From assembly GCA_023400335.1 (NCBI GenBank), contig JAEXFF010000025.1, positions 1-13,680 of the forward strand: 13,680 bases of DNA, read 5' to 3'. Made by a program: the position numbers and the translations under genes. This DNA comes from Bacteroidota bacterium (GTDB taxonomy: Bacteria; Bacteroidota; Bacteroidia; Bacteroidales; Marinifilaceae). Each line of letters begins with the position of its first letter. Position 1 is the first letter of the stretch. Below the pieces are notes generated by a model, which was given only the letters and a program-made list of their open reading frames with translations, was not told the origin of the DNA and did not search any database. Of the stretch, positions 6,847 through 13,073 are shown piece after piece.

Positions 6847-7500
6847 TTATTTTTTTTCTCCAAATGCCAAATCGCCGGCGTCTCCAATCCCGGGATCAAT
6901 ATAAAATTTTTCAGTCAAGGCCTCATCTAGGGCAGCGGCCCAAAGCGTAACAGGTTCTCCCGATAATTTCCTTTCAACATATTCAACTCCTTGCTTACTG
7001 GCAATTACGGCTGCTATATGAGTATGCTCCGGACGACCTCCCTGCGCCAACAATTCCCGATAAGCAATTACCAAAGAAGAACCTGTTGCCAACATGGGGT
7101 CCACTAACAAAAGCTGCTTCCCCGTTAAATCAGGAGTATAAACAGAATCAAAACGTACTTCTACCTGTCCGTTTCTACTGTCAATGCGCCGGGCAGAAAT
7201 AAAAGCATTACCCGCATCATCGAAATAATTCAAAAAACCCTGATGAAAAGGTAATCCAGCACGCAATACCGTAGCAATCACGACTGCTGTATCCGGTAAC
7301 ATTACTTTTGCCGGATGAATCGGAGTCTGGACAAAACGCGCTGAATAGGTAAAAGTTTTACTGATTTCATAAGCTATGATTTCTCCGACCCTTTCCATAT
7401 TTCTACGAAAGCGCATCCGGTCCTTTTGTTTTTCCTTATCCCGGATCTCCGCTAAAAAACGATTACATATAGAGTGATTTGTATTGATTATATGGATCAT
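6847..7500 (-). CDS. upp: Uracil phosphoribosyltransferase
   Basis: This cytosolic pyrimidine-salvage enzyme makes UMP and pyrophosphate from uracil and PRPP. At 217 residues it is near the usual length of about 208. Diagnostic features are LRAGLPF (79-85), the PRPP-binding loop LLVDPMLATGSS (131-142), and the C-terminal uracil site YIDPGIGDAGD (200-210), all intact. The start at 7498-7500 gives a normal N-terminus. The gene lies 59 nt after manC on the same strand and may be read through from it, since no terminator was found in the gap. UMP feeds UDP-sugar pools, so a link to polysaccharide synthesis is conceivable, but the neighbourhood may be incidental. Confidence 0.95.
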   Translation of the reverse strand: MIHIINTNHSICNRFLAEIRDKEKQKDRMRFRRNMERVGEIIAYEISKTFTYSARFVQTPIHPAKVMLPDTAVVIATVLRAGLPFHQGFLNYFDDAGNAFISARRIDSRNGQVEVRFDSVYTPDLTGKQLLLVDPMLATGSSLVIAYRELLAQGGRPEHTHIAAVIASKQGVEYVERKLSGEPVTLWAAALDEALTEKFYIDPGIGDAGDLAFGEKK

Positions 7501-7559
7501 AACAATTGTTGGTAAAATATTTTTCAGAATACCGTCTCTATTCCCGTCTGTATTAACTT

Positions 7560-8615
7560 CTATATCCCGTAAGAAAATTCCTTAATCCGTTGTTCTTCAT
7601 CCTTTTTACAAATCAGGACTACACCGTTTTGTTCCGCTACAATATAGCCTTCTAACCCTTGCAAAACAATTTGTTGTGCTCCGGATAAATGCACAATACA
7701 ATCCTGGCATTCCACCATTTTCACATTTTCGCCAATTATAGCATTTCCTTCCGGATCTTTTCCGGAAAGTTCGTATAAAGATCCCCAGGTACCCAAATCC
7801 GACCATCCGAAATCGGCCGGGAAAACATAGATATTCCGGGCATGCTCCATAATAGCATAATCTACAGATATCTTCTCACAGTCCGGAAATTTCTGACGGA
7901 TCATCTCCCCTTCTTTTTCCGTATAAAAATAATCTTCCAAAGAATCGAACAAAGCAGACATTTCCGGTTGAAAAGAACGAAATGCTTTTTCTACCGTTGA
8001 AACCTTCCAAAGAAAAATTCCGGAATTCCAGGTATAATTACCTTCTTTCAAATAATTCTCGGCAGTTTCCCGGTCCGGCTTTTCCTTAAATCCCTCGACT
8101 GCTCTGATTTCTTCTCCCGGGAATACGTTTTCTTTCATTTTAATATAACCATATCCTGTTTCCGGGCGTGTAGGTTTCATCCCAAGCGTGAGAATCCGCT
8201 CTCCCTTTCCGGTAAATTCCAGTCCTTTGCGAATGACCCGGCCAAATTCCTCTACATCGGTTACTATGTGGTCTGAAGCAGAAACAACAAGGTTTGCCTG
8301 AGGGTATTTTTTCTTTATCTTCCAGCTGACATAAGCAATACAAGGAGCTGTATTACGCATACAAGGTTCTAACAAAATATGAGAATCCGGAATTTCAGGT
8401 AACTGTTCTTTAACAATCTCTTTATACTTCTCGGCTGTAACGACCCAGGTATTTTCAGGCAGGCAAACCGAAACGAAGCGGTCAGCTGTTGACTGCAGCA
8501 AAGTCCTGCCTGTCCCCAGGATATCTATAAATTGTTTCGGTTTTTCCGGAGTGCTCATGGGCCAGAACCGGCTTCCCACACCTCCGGCCATAATTACCAA
8601 ATGATTGTTATTCAT
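7560..8615 (-). CDS. manC: Mannose-1-phosphate guanylyltransferase
   Basis: This enzyme makes GDP-mannose from mannose-1-phosphate and GTP in the cytosol and so supplies mannose (and, through GDP-fucose, fucose) for glycans. All main motifs are present: GGVGSRFWP (11-19), EKPKQF (24-29), SDHIV (114-118), TGYGYI (153-158), EKP (178-180), NSGIF (197-201) and DFGWSDLGTW (268-277). The 351-residue protein is the short form with only the nucleotidyltransferase domain; it lacks the phosphomannose isomerase domain of long ManC/AlgA proteins. It begins 5 nt after the kinase gene, so the two are almost certainly co-transcribed. That places sugar-nucleotide supply under the same promoter as a signalling kinase. 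Confidence 0.93.
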   Translation of the reverse strand: MNNNHLVIMAGGVGSRFWPMSTPEKPKQFIDILGTGRTLLQSTADRFVSVCLPENTWVVTAEKYKEIVKEQLPEIPDSHILLEPCMRNTAPCIAYVSWKIKKKYPQANLVVSASDHIVTDVEEFGRVIRKGLEFTGKGERILTLGMKPTRPETGYGYIKMKENVFPGEEIRAVEGFKEKPDRETAENYLKEGNYTWNSGIFLWKVSTVEKAFRSFQPEMSALFDSLEDYFYTEKEGEMIRQKFPDCEKISVDYAIMEHARNIYVFPADFGWSDLGTWGSLYELSGKDPEGNAIIGENVKMVECQDCIVHLSGAQQIVLQGLEGYIVAEQNGVVLICKKDEEQRIKEFSYGI

Positions 8616-8620
8616 ACTAT

Positions 8621-9751
8621 TTATATTAAGGCTTTAGGAACTGAAAAGCTAAATTTAGAACCTACATTTTCTTTCGACTCAAACCATAGCCGTCCTTTAT
8701 TATGAATCACAAAATCCCGGCAAAGCAATAACCCTAGACCGGATCCCTCCTCACTATTCGTCCCGAAAGTGGTAAAATGAGTTACCTCATTTAATAATTT
8801 TGGCTGATCTTCTTCTTTAATCCCCAAACCGTTATCAGCAACAGTCACAATAACTTCGTTTCCTTCCTCCCGGACGCTGACATGTATTTCCGAATAAGAA
8901 TTACTAAATTTAATGGCATTGGACAAAAGATTCCGTACAACGCTTTTAATCATCTCGATGTCCACATTCACAAAAAATTTCTCTTCTGTGTCCATCATTA
9001 TTTTTATTTGTTTGACCGCAGCAACAGAAGAAATAACTTCGATCATGCCTTTTGTTAACTCCGTTATATCCACTATTTGTGGGATAACAGTCAACTTCCC
9101 CAGCTGGCTCTTGGTCCATTTCAATAAATTGTCCAGCAATGCAAAAACTTCTTCCGAAGTTTTATTCGCCATTTCAAGCATATCGAAAATGTCAGGATTG
9201 ACATTCTCCCTGTTTACACTCATCATAAGCGTATTGAGCAACATCTTCATTGAAGCCATGGGAGAACGAAGATCATGAGCAATAACAGAATACAATTTAT
9301 CCCGCCCGTCTATCGTTTTTTTCAATTCCTCTGTCTGCTTTAAAATAATCCGGTTTGCTGCCACCAAGGATAATTGGTGACTGATACGAATCATCAGTTC
9401 TTCCTTTTTAAAAGGTTTGGAAATAAAATCATTTCCTCCGATCTTAAATCCTTTCACAACACTTTGTGAATCGTCCAGGGCAGTGAGAAAAATAATGGGA
9501 ATATCTTTATAGTTTTCATCCCCCCTTAAACGTTGAGCGACCTCAAAGCCATCCATCCCCGGCATCATTACATCCAATAAGACCAGATCCGGTCTTTCCC
9601 GTGCTATACATTCTAAAGCCTCCAACCCGCTCGTAGCCGACAAAAGATTATATCTCTCCTTCCCTAGCAGTGCTTTCATCAGCAAAACATTTGCCGGAAC
9701 ATCATCTACAATTAAGATCTTATACTCAGAAGGATCTATCTTCATATTCAT
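8621..9751 (-). CDS. Soluble receiver-histidine kinase hybrid (REC-HisKA-HATPase)
   Basis: This 376-residue protein has no membrane segment or PAS/GAF sensor domain. The N-terminal receiver (about 8-128) has the acidic pair Asp16-Asp17, phosphoacceptor Asp60 in LVLLDVMMPGMDG, Thr90 and Lys112 in SKPF. A short coiled linker (about 135-152) leads to a HisKA domain with His159 in VIAHDLRSPMAS. The HATPase domain has the N box RNLLSNAIKFSN (Asn278), the G1 box ADNGLGI (305-311) and the G2 box GSGLGLLLC (336-344). All catalytic residues are present. The input is presumably phosphorylation of its own receiver by another kinase, or binding to a partner, which makes it a phosphorelay intermediate. 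It lies 44 nt after a stand-alone receiver gene and 5 nt before manC. A possible internal promoter lies in the upstream gap. Confidence 0.92.
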   Translation of the reverse strand: MNMKIDPSEYKILIVDDVPANVLLMKALLGKERYNLLSATSGLEALECIARERPDLVLLDVMMPGMDGFEVAQRLRGDENYKDIPIIFLTALDDSQSVVKGFKIGGNDFISKPFKKEELMIRISHQLSLVAANRIILKQTEELKKTIDGRDKLYSVIAHDLRSPMASMKMLLNTLMMSVNRENVNPDIFDMLEMANKTSEEVFALLDNLLKWTKSQLGKLTVIPQIVDITELTKGMIEVISSVAAVKQIKIMMDTEEKFFVNVDIEMIKSVVRNLLSNAIKFSNSYSEIHVSVREEGNEVIVTVADNGLGIKEEDQPKLLNEVTHFTTFGTNSEEGSGLGLLLCRDFVIHNKGRLWFESKENVGSKFSFSVPKALI

Positions 9752-9778
9752 GCAACCCTCAATTAATATTTAACCCGG

Positions 9779-9786
9779 CAAAAGTA
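9779..9786 (-). promoter_or_regulatory. Candidate -7 box for the kinase-manC unit
   Basis: The minus strand reads TACTTTTG, matching TAnnTTTG, 27 nt before the kinase start and inside the gap after the receiver gene. The nearest TTTG upstream is only 14 nt away, shorter than the usual 19-21. The kinase may have its own promoter as well as read-through. Confidence 0.35.
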
Positions 9787-9795
9787 CAATTTATA

Positions 9796-10164
9796 TCATT
9801 CAAAAACATATTTTTTTATCAATGTTTTTAATAAATGTAAATCTATCGGCTTTGTTATAAATTCATTGCATCCCAATTGTAAGGCCTTAACCCGGTCCGA
9901 TTGGTAAGAATAAGCCGAAACGGCAAATATAGGAATATCGGCAGAAATCTCCCGGATCATCCGGACTGCTTCCCATCCGTCCATGACCGGCATTTTTATA
10001 TCCATTAAAATCAAATCCGGTTTACATGCCTGATATAATTGTATAGCCTCTTCTCCATTCACAGCCCTTATTAAACGATAGTCTTTCCTCAGTACAACGT
10101 TCAATAAATCGAAATTACTCTCGTTGTCTTCAGCCACCAAAATTACACCCCTTTCCTCTTCCAT
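9796..10164 (-). CDS. Stand-alone response regulator receiver domain
   Basis: This 122-residue protein is a single receiver domain with no output domain. Visible residues are the acidic pair Glu12-Asp13 in VAEDNES, phosphoacceptor Asp55 in LILMDIKMPVMDG, Ser83 in AVSAYS and Lys105 in ITKPID. All are compatible with phosphorylation. Such single-domain regulators act by protein contact or as phosphate shuttles, as CheY and Spo0F do. It is the first gene of the minus-strand signalling unit and lies 44 nt upstream of the receiver-kinase, its most likely partner. It diverges from the polysaccharide operon across the 591-nt spacer. Confidence 0.92.
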   Translation of the reverse strand: MEEERGVILVAEDNESNFDLLNVVLRKDYRLIRAVNGEEAIQLYQACKPDLILMDIKMPVMDGWEAVRMIREISADIPIFAVSAYSYQSDRVKALQLGCNEFITKPIDLHLLKTLIKKYVFE

Positions 10165-10221
10165 GATTTCTTTATTTTTAATTCATCTGTATTTTTTCAA
10201 TCATCGGTTATGATCTTTGTC

Positions 10222-10233
10222 TATGCCGGCATA
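10222..10233. repeat. 12-bp palindrome TATGCCGGCATA
   Basis: This perfect 12-bp palindrome has a GCCGGC core inside very AT-rich DNA, 58 nt before the receiver start on the minus strand. It is a candidate operator for a dimeric regulator of the divergent units. Confidence 0.5.
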
Positions 10234-10381
10234 AAGCGTCTGTTTTATTTATTAAATACACTTTATTTTTGGAGCTGTTAAGTTAAACATTTTTTCTAAA
10301 ATGATATTTTCTTTCAGCATTTAAATAGCTGTTAAACTATAAAAAATAATGCATATTAACTCCATTTTGACATTATTTTTA

Positions 10382-10389
10382 TACCTTTG
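10382..10389 (+). promoter_or_regulatory. Candidate -7 box of the polysaccharide operon
   Basis: TACCTTTG matches TAnnTTTG. A TTTTGACA-like stretch lies upstream at 10365-10372, but with only 12 nt between TTTG and the box it does not fit the usual 19-21 nt. Use of this box would give a leader of about 360 nt. Confidence 0.4.
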
Positions 10390-10479
10390 CGCGTCTAGAT
10401 CAGAGGGTGATGACTATTACGCTACAAATAAAATTAATAAATATTTTTAAACAGCTTTGGTAAATTATCCTCTCTATTC

Positions 10480-10539
10480 ATGTCAAACATAAAAAATTTA
10501 ACGTTCCTTTTTTTGGGCATGATTTTTATACTGAAATAA
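10480..10539 (+). CDS. Possible 19-residue hydrophobic leader peptide
   Basis: A short frame starts with ATG at 10480 and ends with TAA at 10537. It encodes 19 residues with a lysine near the start (MSNIKN) followed by a hydrophobic run (LTFLFLGMIFIL). It lies in the long leader of the polysaccharide operon, about 215 nt before the first gene. It could be a regulatory leader peptide or small membrane peptide. It could equally be a chance frame, because AT-rich DNA readily codes for Phe, Ile and Leu. There is no clear ribosome binding site. Confidence 0.2.
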   Translation: MSNIKNLTFLFLGMIFILK

Positions 10540-10610
10540 AAATTTCCTTTTCTACTTTAAAAGAATTTTTGTCTGAAATTACTTTTTTTATTTTATTTAT
10601 AATCAACTCT

Positions 10611-10625
10611 ATAAGATAATCTTAT
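10611..10625. repeat. 15-bp palindrome ATAAGATAATCTTAT
   Basis: ATAAGAT (10611-10617) and ATCTTAT (10619-10625) are perfect inverted copies around one base, 130 nt before the first gene of the polysaccharide operon. The lack of a loop suits a protein-binding site better than an RNA hairpin. Confidence 0.5.
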
Positions 10626-10755
10626 CCTAATGGTCAAAAATTAAGTTTTTAACTCTTTATTCTTCTTATTCTTACTGAAAAATCGAACATTTAAATTGGC
10701 TAATAAACTCTCACACTTATTTTCGCATAGATAATTTAACATAAATTTGACTAAA

Positions 10756-11133
10756 ATGAATGATAAACCTCAAATACTTGTAGTAGATGATAAACCTGAA
10801 ATTGCCAAAGTTATAAAGATACAGATGTCTTTGGAGTATGATGTTATCTACTTTAGCAAACCGATTGAAGCTTTGAGCTGGCTACATTCGGGGCATATTC
10901 CGGATTTAATTATTTCCGACGTTTATATGCCTGAAATGAATGGCTTTGAGTTTCTGCAATCACTGAAAAATAGTGCTATGTTCACCTCCATTCCTGTAAT
11001 TGTGTTGTCCAGTCTTGAAAATAGCGGAGAAAGAATTAAATTACTGGAAATCGGGGCAGATGATTTTATTCTCAAACCTTTTAATCCGCAAGAATTAAAA
11101 ATCAGAGTTCGTAACATACTCAGAAAAAGATAA
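10756..11133 (+). CDS. Stand-alone response regulator receiver domain, first gene of the polysaccharide operon
   Basis: From the ATG at 10756 this is a 125-residue single receiver. A TTG three codons earlier (10747) could also start it but adds only Met-Thr-Lys, so the ATG is preferred. Key residues are Asp11-Asp12 in LVVDDKPE, phosphoacceptor Asp55 in LIISDVYMPEMNG, Ser85 in VIVLSSL and Lys107 in LKPFNPQEL. All are present, so the domain can probably be phosphorylated. There is no DNA-binding or enzymatic output domain. The stop codon is separated by one base from the ATG of the sugar transferase gene, which implies tight translational coupling. The nearby receiver-kinase is a plausible phosphodonor, and the pseudo-receiver on the transferase is a plausible contact partner (inference). 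Confidence 0.9.
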   Translation: MNDKPQILVVDDKPEIAKVIKIQMSLEYDVIYFSKPIEALSWLHSGHIPDLIISDVYMPEMNGFEFLQSLKNSAMFTSIPVIVLSSLENSGERIKLLEIGADDFILKPFNPQELKIRVRNILRKR

Positions 11134-11134
11134 G

Positions 11135-12271
11135 ATGGAATTTGTATACGTTGGAAAAGAATCGGACTGGATCAACCAATTTGCAGACTTATCAGCTATA
11201 AAACCAATTGTTTTCAATACACTTACAGAAGCCTGTAATTTTATTGCAACACATAAAACCACCGAAAAGAACCCGCTGTTTATATTTTTGGAATCAGAAA
11301 ATACAGAGAGTAATATAAAAAAGTTGAAGGTTTTGAAGAAAGATATGAGAGAGAATCAATATATTATTCTGATCAGTACACAAATTTCTTCCCAACTGGT
11401 TACAAATTATATTAGTTCGGGGGTCAGTGAAATAGTGGATCCGACCATTCCCAAACCCACTTTACAGCAAATCCTTTCCCTACTTCCCCGGCTCCAAAAG
11501 ACGGAATACAAACAGGACTCCACACAAGCTTTTTATCTTCCCCTTTGGAAAAGGTTATTTGATATTATTGCTTCAGGAAGTGCATTGATTATATTATCTC
11601 CCTTATTGATTCTGACAGCGGTTGCCATACGTATAGAAAGTAAAGGTCCGATTATCTATACTTCTAAAAGGGTAGGAACCAATTACAGGATTTTCGGATT
11701 TTTAAAATTCCGTTCAATGTATACCGATGCAGATAAACGACTGGATGAATTCAAGAAAAACAACCAATACCAGGATACAACTTCCCTGACAGAAAACATT
11801 TATTACCGGGATCCCGAAAAATCGGAAAAGACAGTCCTGGTAGGAGACGATTTTCGTTTAACGGAAGAAGAATACCTCATCCGCCGGAAAAAATTGAAAG
11901 CCAACAATTTTGTAAAAATACAGAATGATCCACGGGTCACCCGTGTAGGAAGAATTATCCGGAAATATAGTATAGACGAACTACCCCAATTGGTCAATAT
12001 TCTGAAAGGAGATATGTCTGTTGTAGGAAACCGGCCTCTGCCACTCTATGAAGCAGAATTACTGACTACAGACGAATATATAGAACGCTATATGGCTCCT
12101 TCAGGCTTAACCGGTCTCTGGCAAGTAGAAAAAAGAGGTACCGAAGGAATTTTATCAGCAGAAGAACGGAAACAACTGGACATTCAGTACGCCCAGAAAT
12201 TTTCTTTCTGGTTCGATATGAAAATTATCTTCCGCACCTTTACAGCATTTATTCAAAAAGAAAACGTATAA
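11135..12271 (+). CDS. Phosphoglycosyl transferase fused to an N-terminal pseudo-receiver
   Basis: This 378-residue protein belongs to the bacterial sugar transferase (monotopic phosphoglycosyl transferase) family, which loads a sugar phosphate onto undecaprenyl phosphate to start polysaccharide synthesis. The core begins at KRLFDIIASGS (139-149) with one membrane-associated helix (about 144-166) containing Ser-Pro (155-156). It continues with GPIIYTSKRVG (171-181), FLKFRSM (189-195), DPRVTRVGRIIRKYS (265-279), the catalytic Asp281-Glu282 in SIDELPQL, and GDMSVVGNRP (292-301). Instead of the transmembrane bundle of WbaP-type enzymes, residues 1 to about 120 resemble a receiver. PLFIFLE puts Glu53 where the phosphoacceptor Asp should be, YIILIST resembles strand four, and GVSEIVDP resembles the strand-five region without the lysine. 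The acidic pair is absent. About 69 residues lie between KFRSM and DPRVTR, longer than in minimal enzymes. The sugar used is unknown. Confidence 0.88.
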   Translation: MEFVYVGKESDWINQFADLSAIKPIVFNTLTEACNFIATHKTTEKNPLFIFLESENTESNIKKLKVLKKDMRENQYIILISTQISSQLVTNYISSGVSEIVDPTIPKPTLQQILSLLPRLQKTEYKQDSTQAFYLPLWKRLFDIIASGSALIILSPLLILTAVAIRIESKGPIIYTSKRVGTNYRIFGFLKFRSMYTDADKRLDEFKKNNQYQDTTSLTENIYYRDPEKSEKTVLVGDDFRLTEEEYLIRRKKLKANNFVKIQNDPRVTRVGRIIRKYSIDELPQLVNILKGDMSVVGNRPLPLYEAELLTTDEYIERYMAPSGLTGLWQVEKRGTEGILSAEERKQLDIQYAQKFSFWFDMKIIFRTFTAFIQKENV

Positions 12272-12273
12272 TT

Positions 12274-13071
12274 ATGAAACTCAAATATATTCTGTTAGGC
12301 ATTCTTCTCTCCAGTTGCTTTCTGAGTAGCTTTGCACAAGAACAGAAAAAAAGAAGAAGGGACAATGATAAAATCAGTATTCACCGGGATACGATAAATT
12401 ATAAACCGGTTACGCTTACAACGGATGAATTCCGCAATTATCATTTACCTTCTTTAGAAGTATTATTTGAAAATGCACGTAATAACCCCCGGATGAAAGC
12501 TGTAGAATCAGCCATGCGTGCAAGCCGTGCAGAACTGAGGTCAGCCCGCAAGGATTGGTTGCAGTATTTCTCTCTAAGGGCCGGTTATACTTACGGTATT
12601 CTGGGAACTTATACCGATACTGAAACCCAATACAATCCGTTGACAACCGTTTATTCCGGAGCGACCCAAAGCAGCTGGTCAATCGGAGCCAATATAAATA
12701 TTCCGTTAAATACTCTCTTTAATCAGAATTCCAAAATCAAGCAACAACGGGAAAAGTACATACAATCCCAGTACGATCAGGAAATTACGTTTAACGAAAT
12801 CAAAAACGAAATCATCGAAATCTATTGTAATATTCAATACCAACTGAAATTATTGAAAATCGCTACGGAATCACAAACACTTTATGATGCAGACTTCAAT
12901 GTATCAGAATCCAATTTCATCAATGACAATAATAACCAAAACCGCTTATTGAGTGACATTAAACACAGCCATCAAGTCGCATTGACAGAATACGAAACAA
13001 TCGTAAATAATCTCAATATATTATTTCTGAAATTAGAAATCATCAGTAATACTAAAATCATCAATAAATAA
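12274..13071 (+). CDS. Half-length TolC-family outer membrane export protein
   Basis: This 265-residue protein has an N-terminal signal sequence, with probable signal peptidase I cleavage after SFA (21). A lipobox-like LSSC at 12-15 is a less likely alternative. A basic stretch KKRRRD (25-30) follows. LPSLEVLFENARNNPRMKAV (58-77) is a typical opening of an outer membrane efflux protein repeat. Long helices surround a region with two likely beta strands (about 99-115 and 133-148), and a helical section with polar residues runs to the end. TolC-family proteins are usually about 400-490 residues with two such repeats; only one is present here and the frame ends normally. It lies 2 nt after the transferase gene and 2 nt before the Wzz-like gene, which suggests a role in polysaccharide export. 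Two domain halves lost through truncation cannot be ruled out. Confidence 0.72.
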   Translation: MKLKYILLGILLSSCFLSSFAQEQKKRRRDNDKISIHRDTINYKPVTLTTDEFRNYHLPSLEVLFENARNNPRMKAVESAMRASRAELRSARKDWLQYFSLRAGYTYGILGTYTDTETQYNPLTTVYSGATQSSWSIGANINIPLNTLFNQNSKIKQQREKYIQSQYDQEITFNEIKNEIIEIYCNIQYQLKLLKIATESQTLYDADFNVSESNFINDNNNQNRLLSDIKHSHQVALTEYETIVNNLNILFLKLEIISNTKIINK

Positions 13072-13073
13072 AC

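Larger units (their letters stand above)
10165..10755. other. Long divergent regulatory spacer before the polysaccharide operon
   Basis: This 591-nt AT-rich spacer separates the two divergent signalling/polysaccharide units. It holds two candidate plus-strand -7 boxes (TATTTTTG at 10264-10271, TACCTTTG at 10382-10389) and one on the minus strand (TATGTTTG, 10491-10484). It also holds two palindromes (10222-10233 and 10611-10625) and a direct repeat AGCTGTTAA at 10273-10281 and 10327-10335. A 19-codon frame lies at 10480-10539. If the 10382 box is used, the operon has a leader of about 360 nt, long enough for post-initiation control. No tRNA or known riboswitch was recognised. Single boxes of this kind can occur by chance in AT-rich DNA. 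Confidence 0.6.

Noticed and set aside
6671..6904. 77-codon plus-strand frame between HMA and upp
   Set aside because: It starts only with TTG, overlaps the conserved uracil-binding end of upp on the other strand and shows no family features.
8913..9278. 121-codon plus-strand frame opposite the kinase gene
   Set aside because: It overlaps the HisKA and HATPase motifs of the real gene and has no features of its own.
10742..10749. TAAATTTG resembling a -7 promoter box
   Set aside because: It sits 6 nt before the ATG, which would make the mRNA leaderless, and no TTTG lies at the correct distance upstream. Kept only as a remote possibility.
12274..12336. Lipoprotein signal (LSSC) in the TolC-like protein
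   Set aside because: The SFA-Q signal peptidase I site fits better, and the residues after the cysteine do not resemble the acidic export signal typical of Bacteroidota surface lipoproteins. Not fully excluded.
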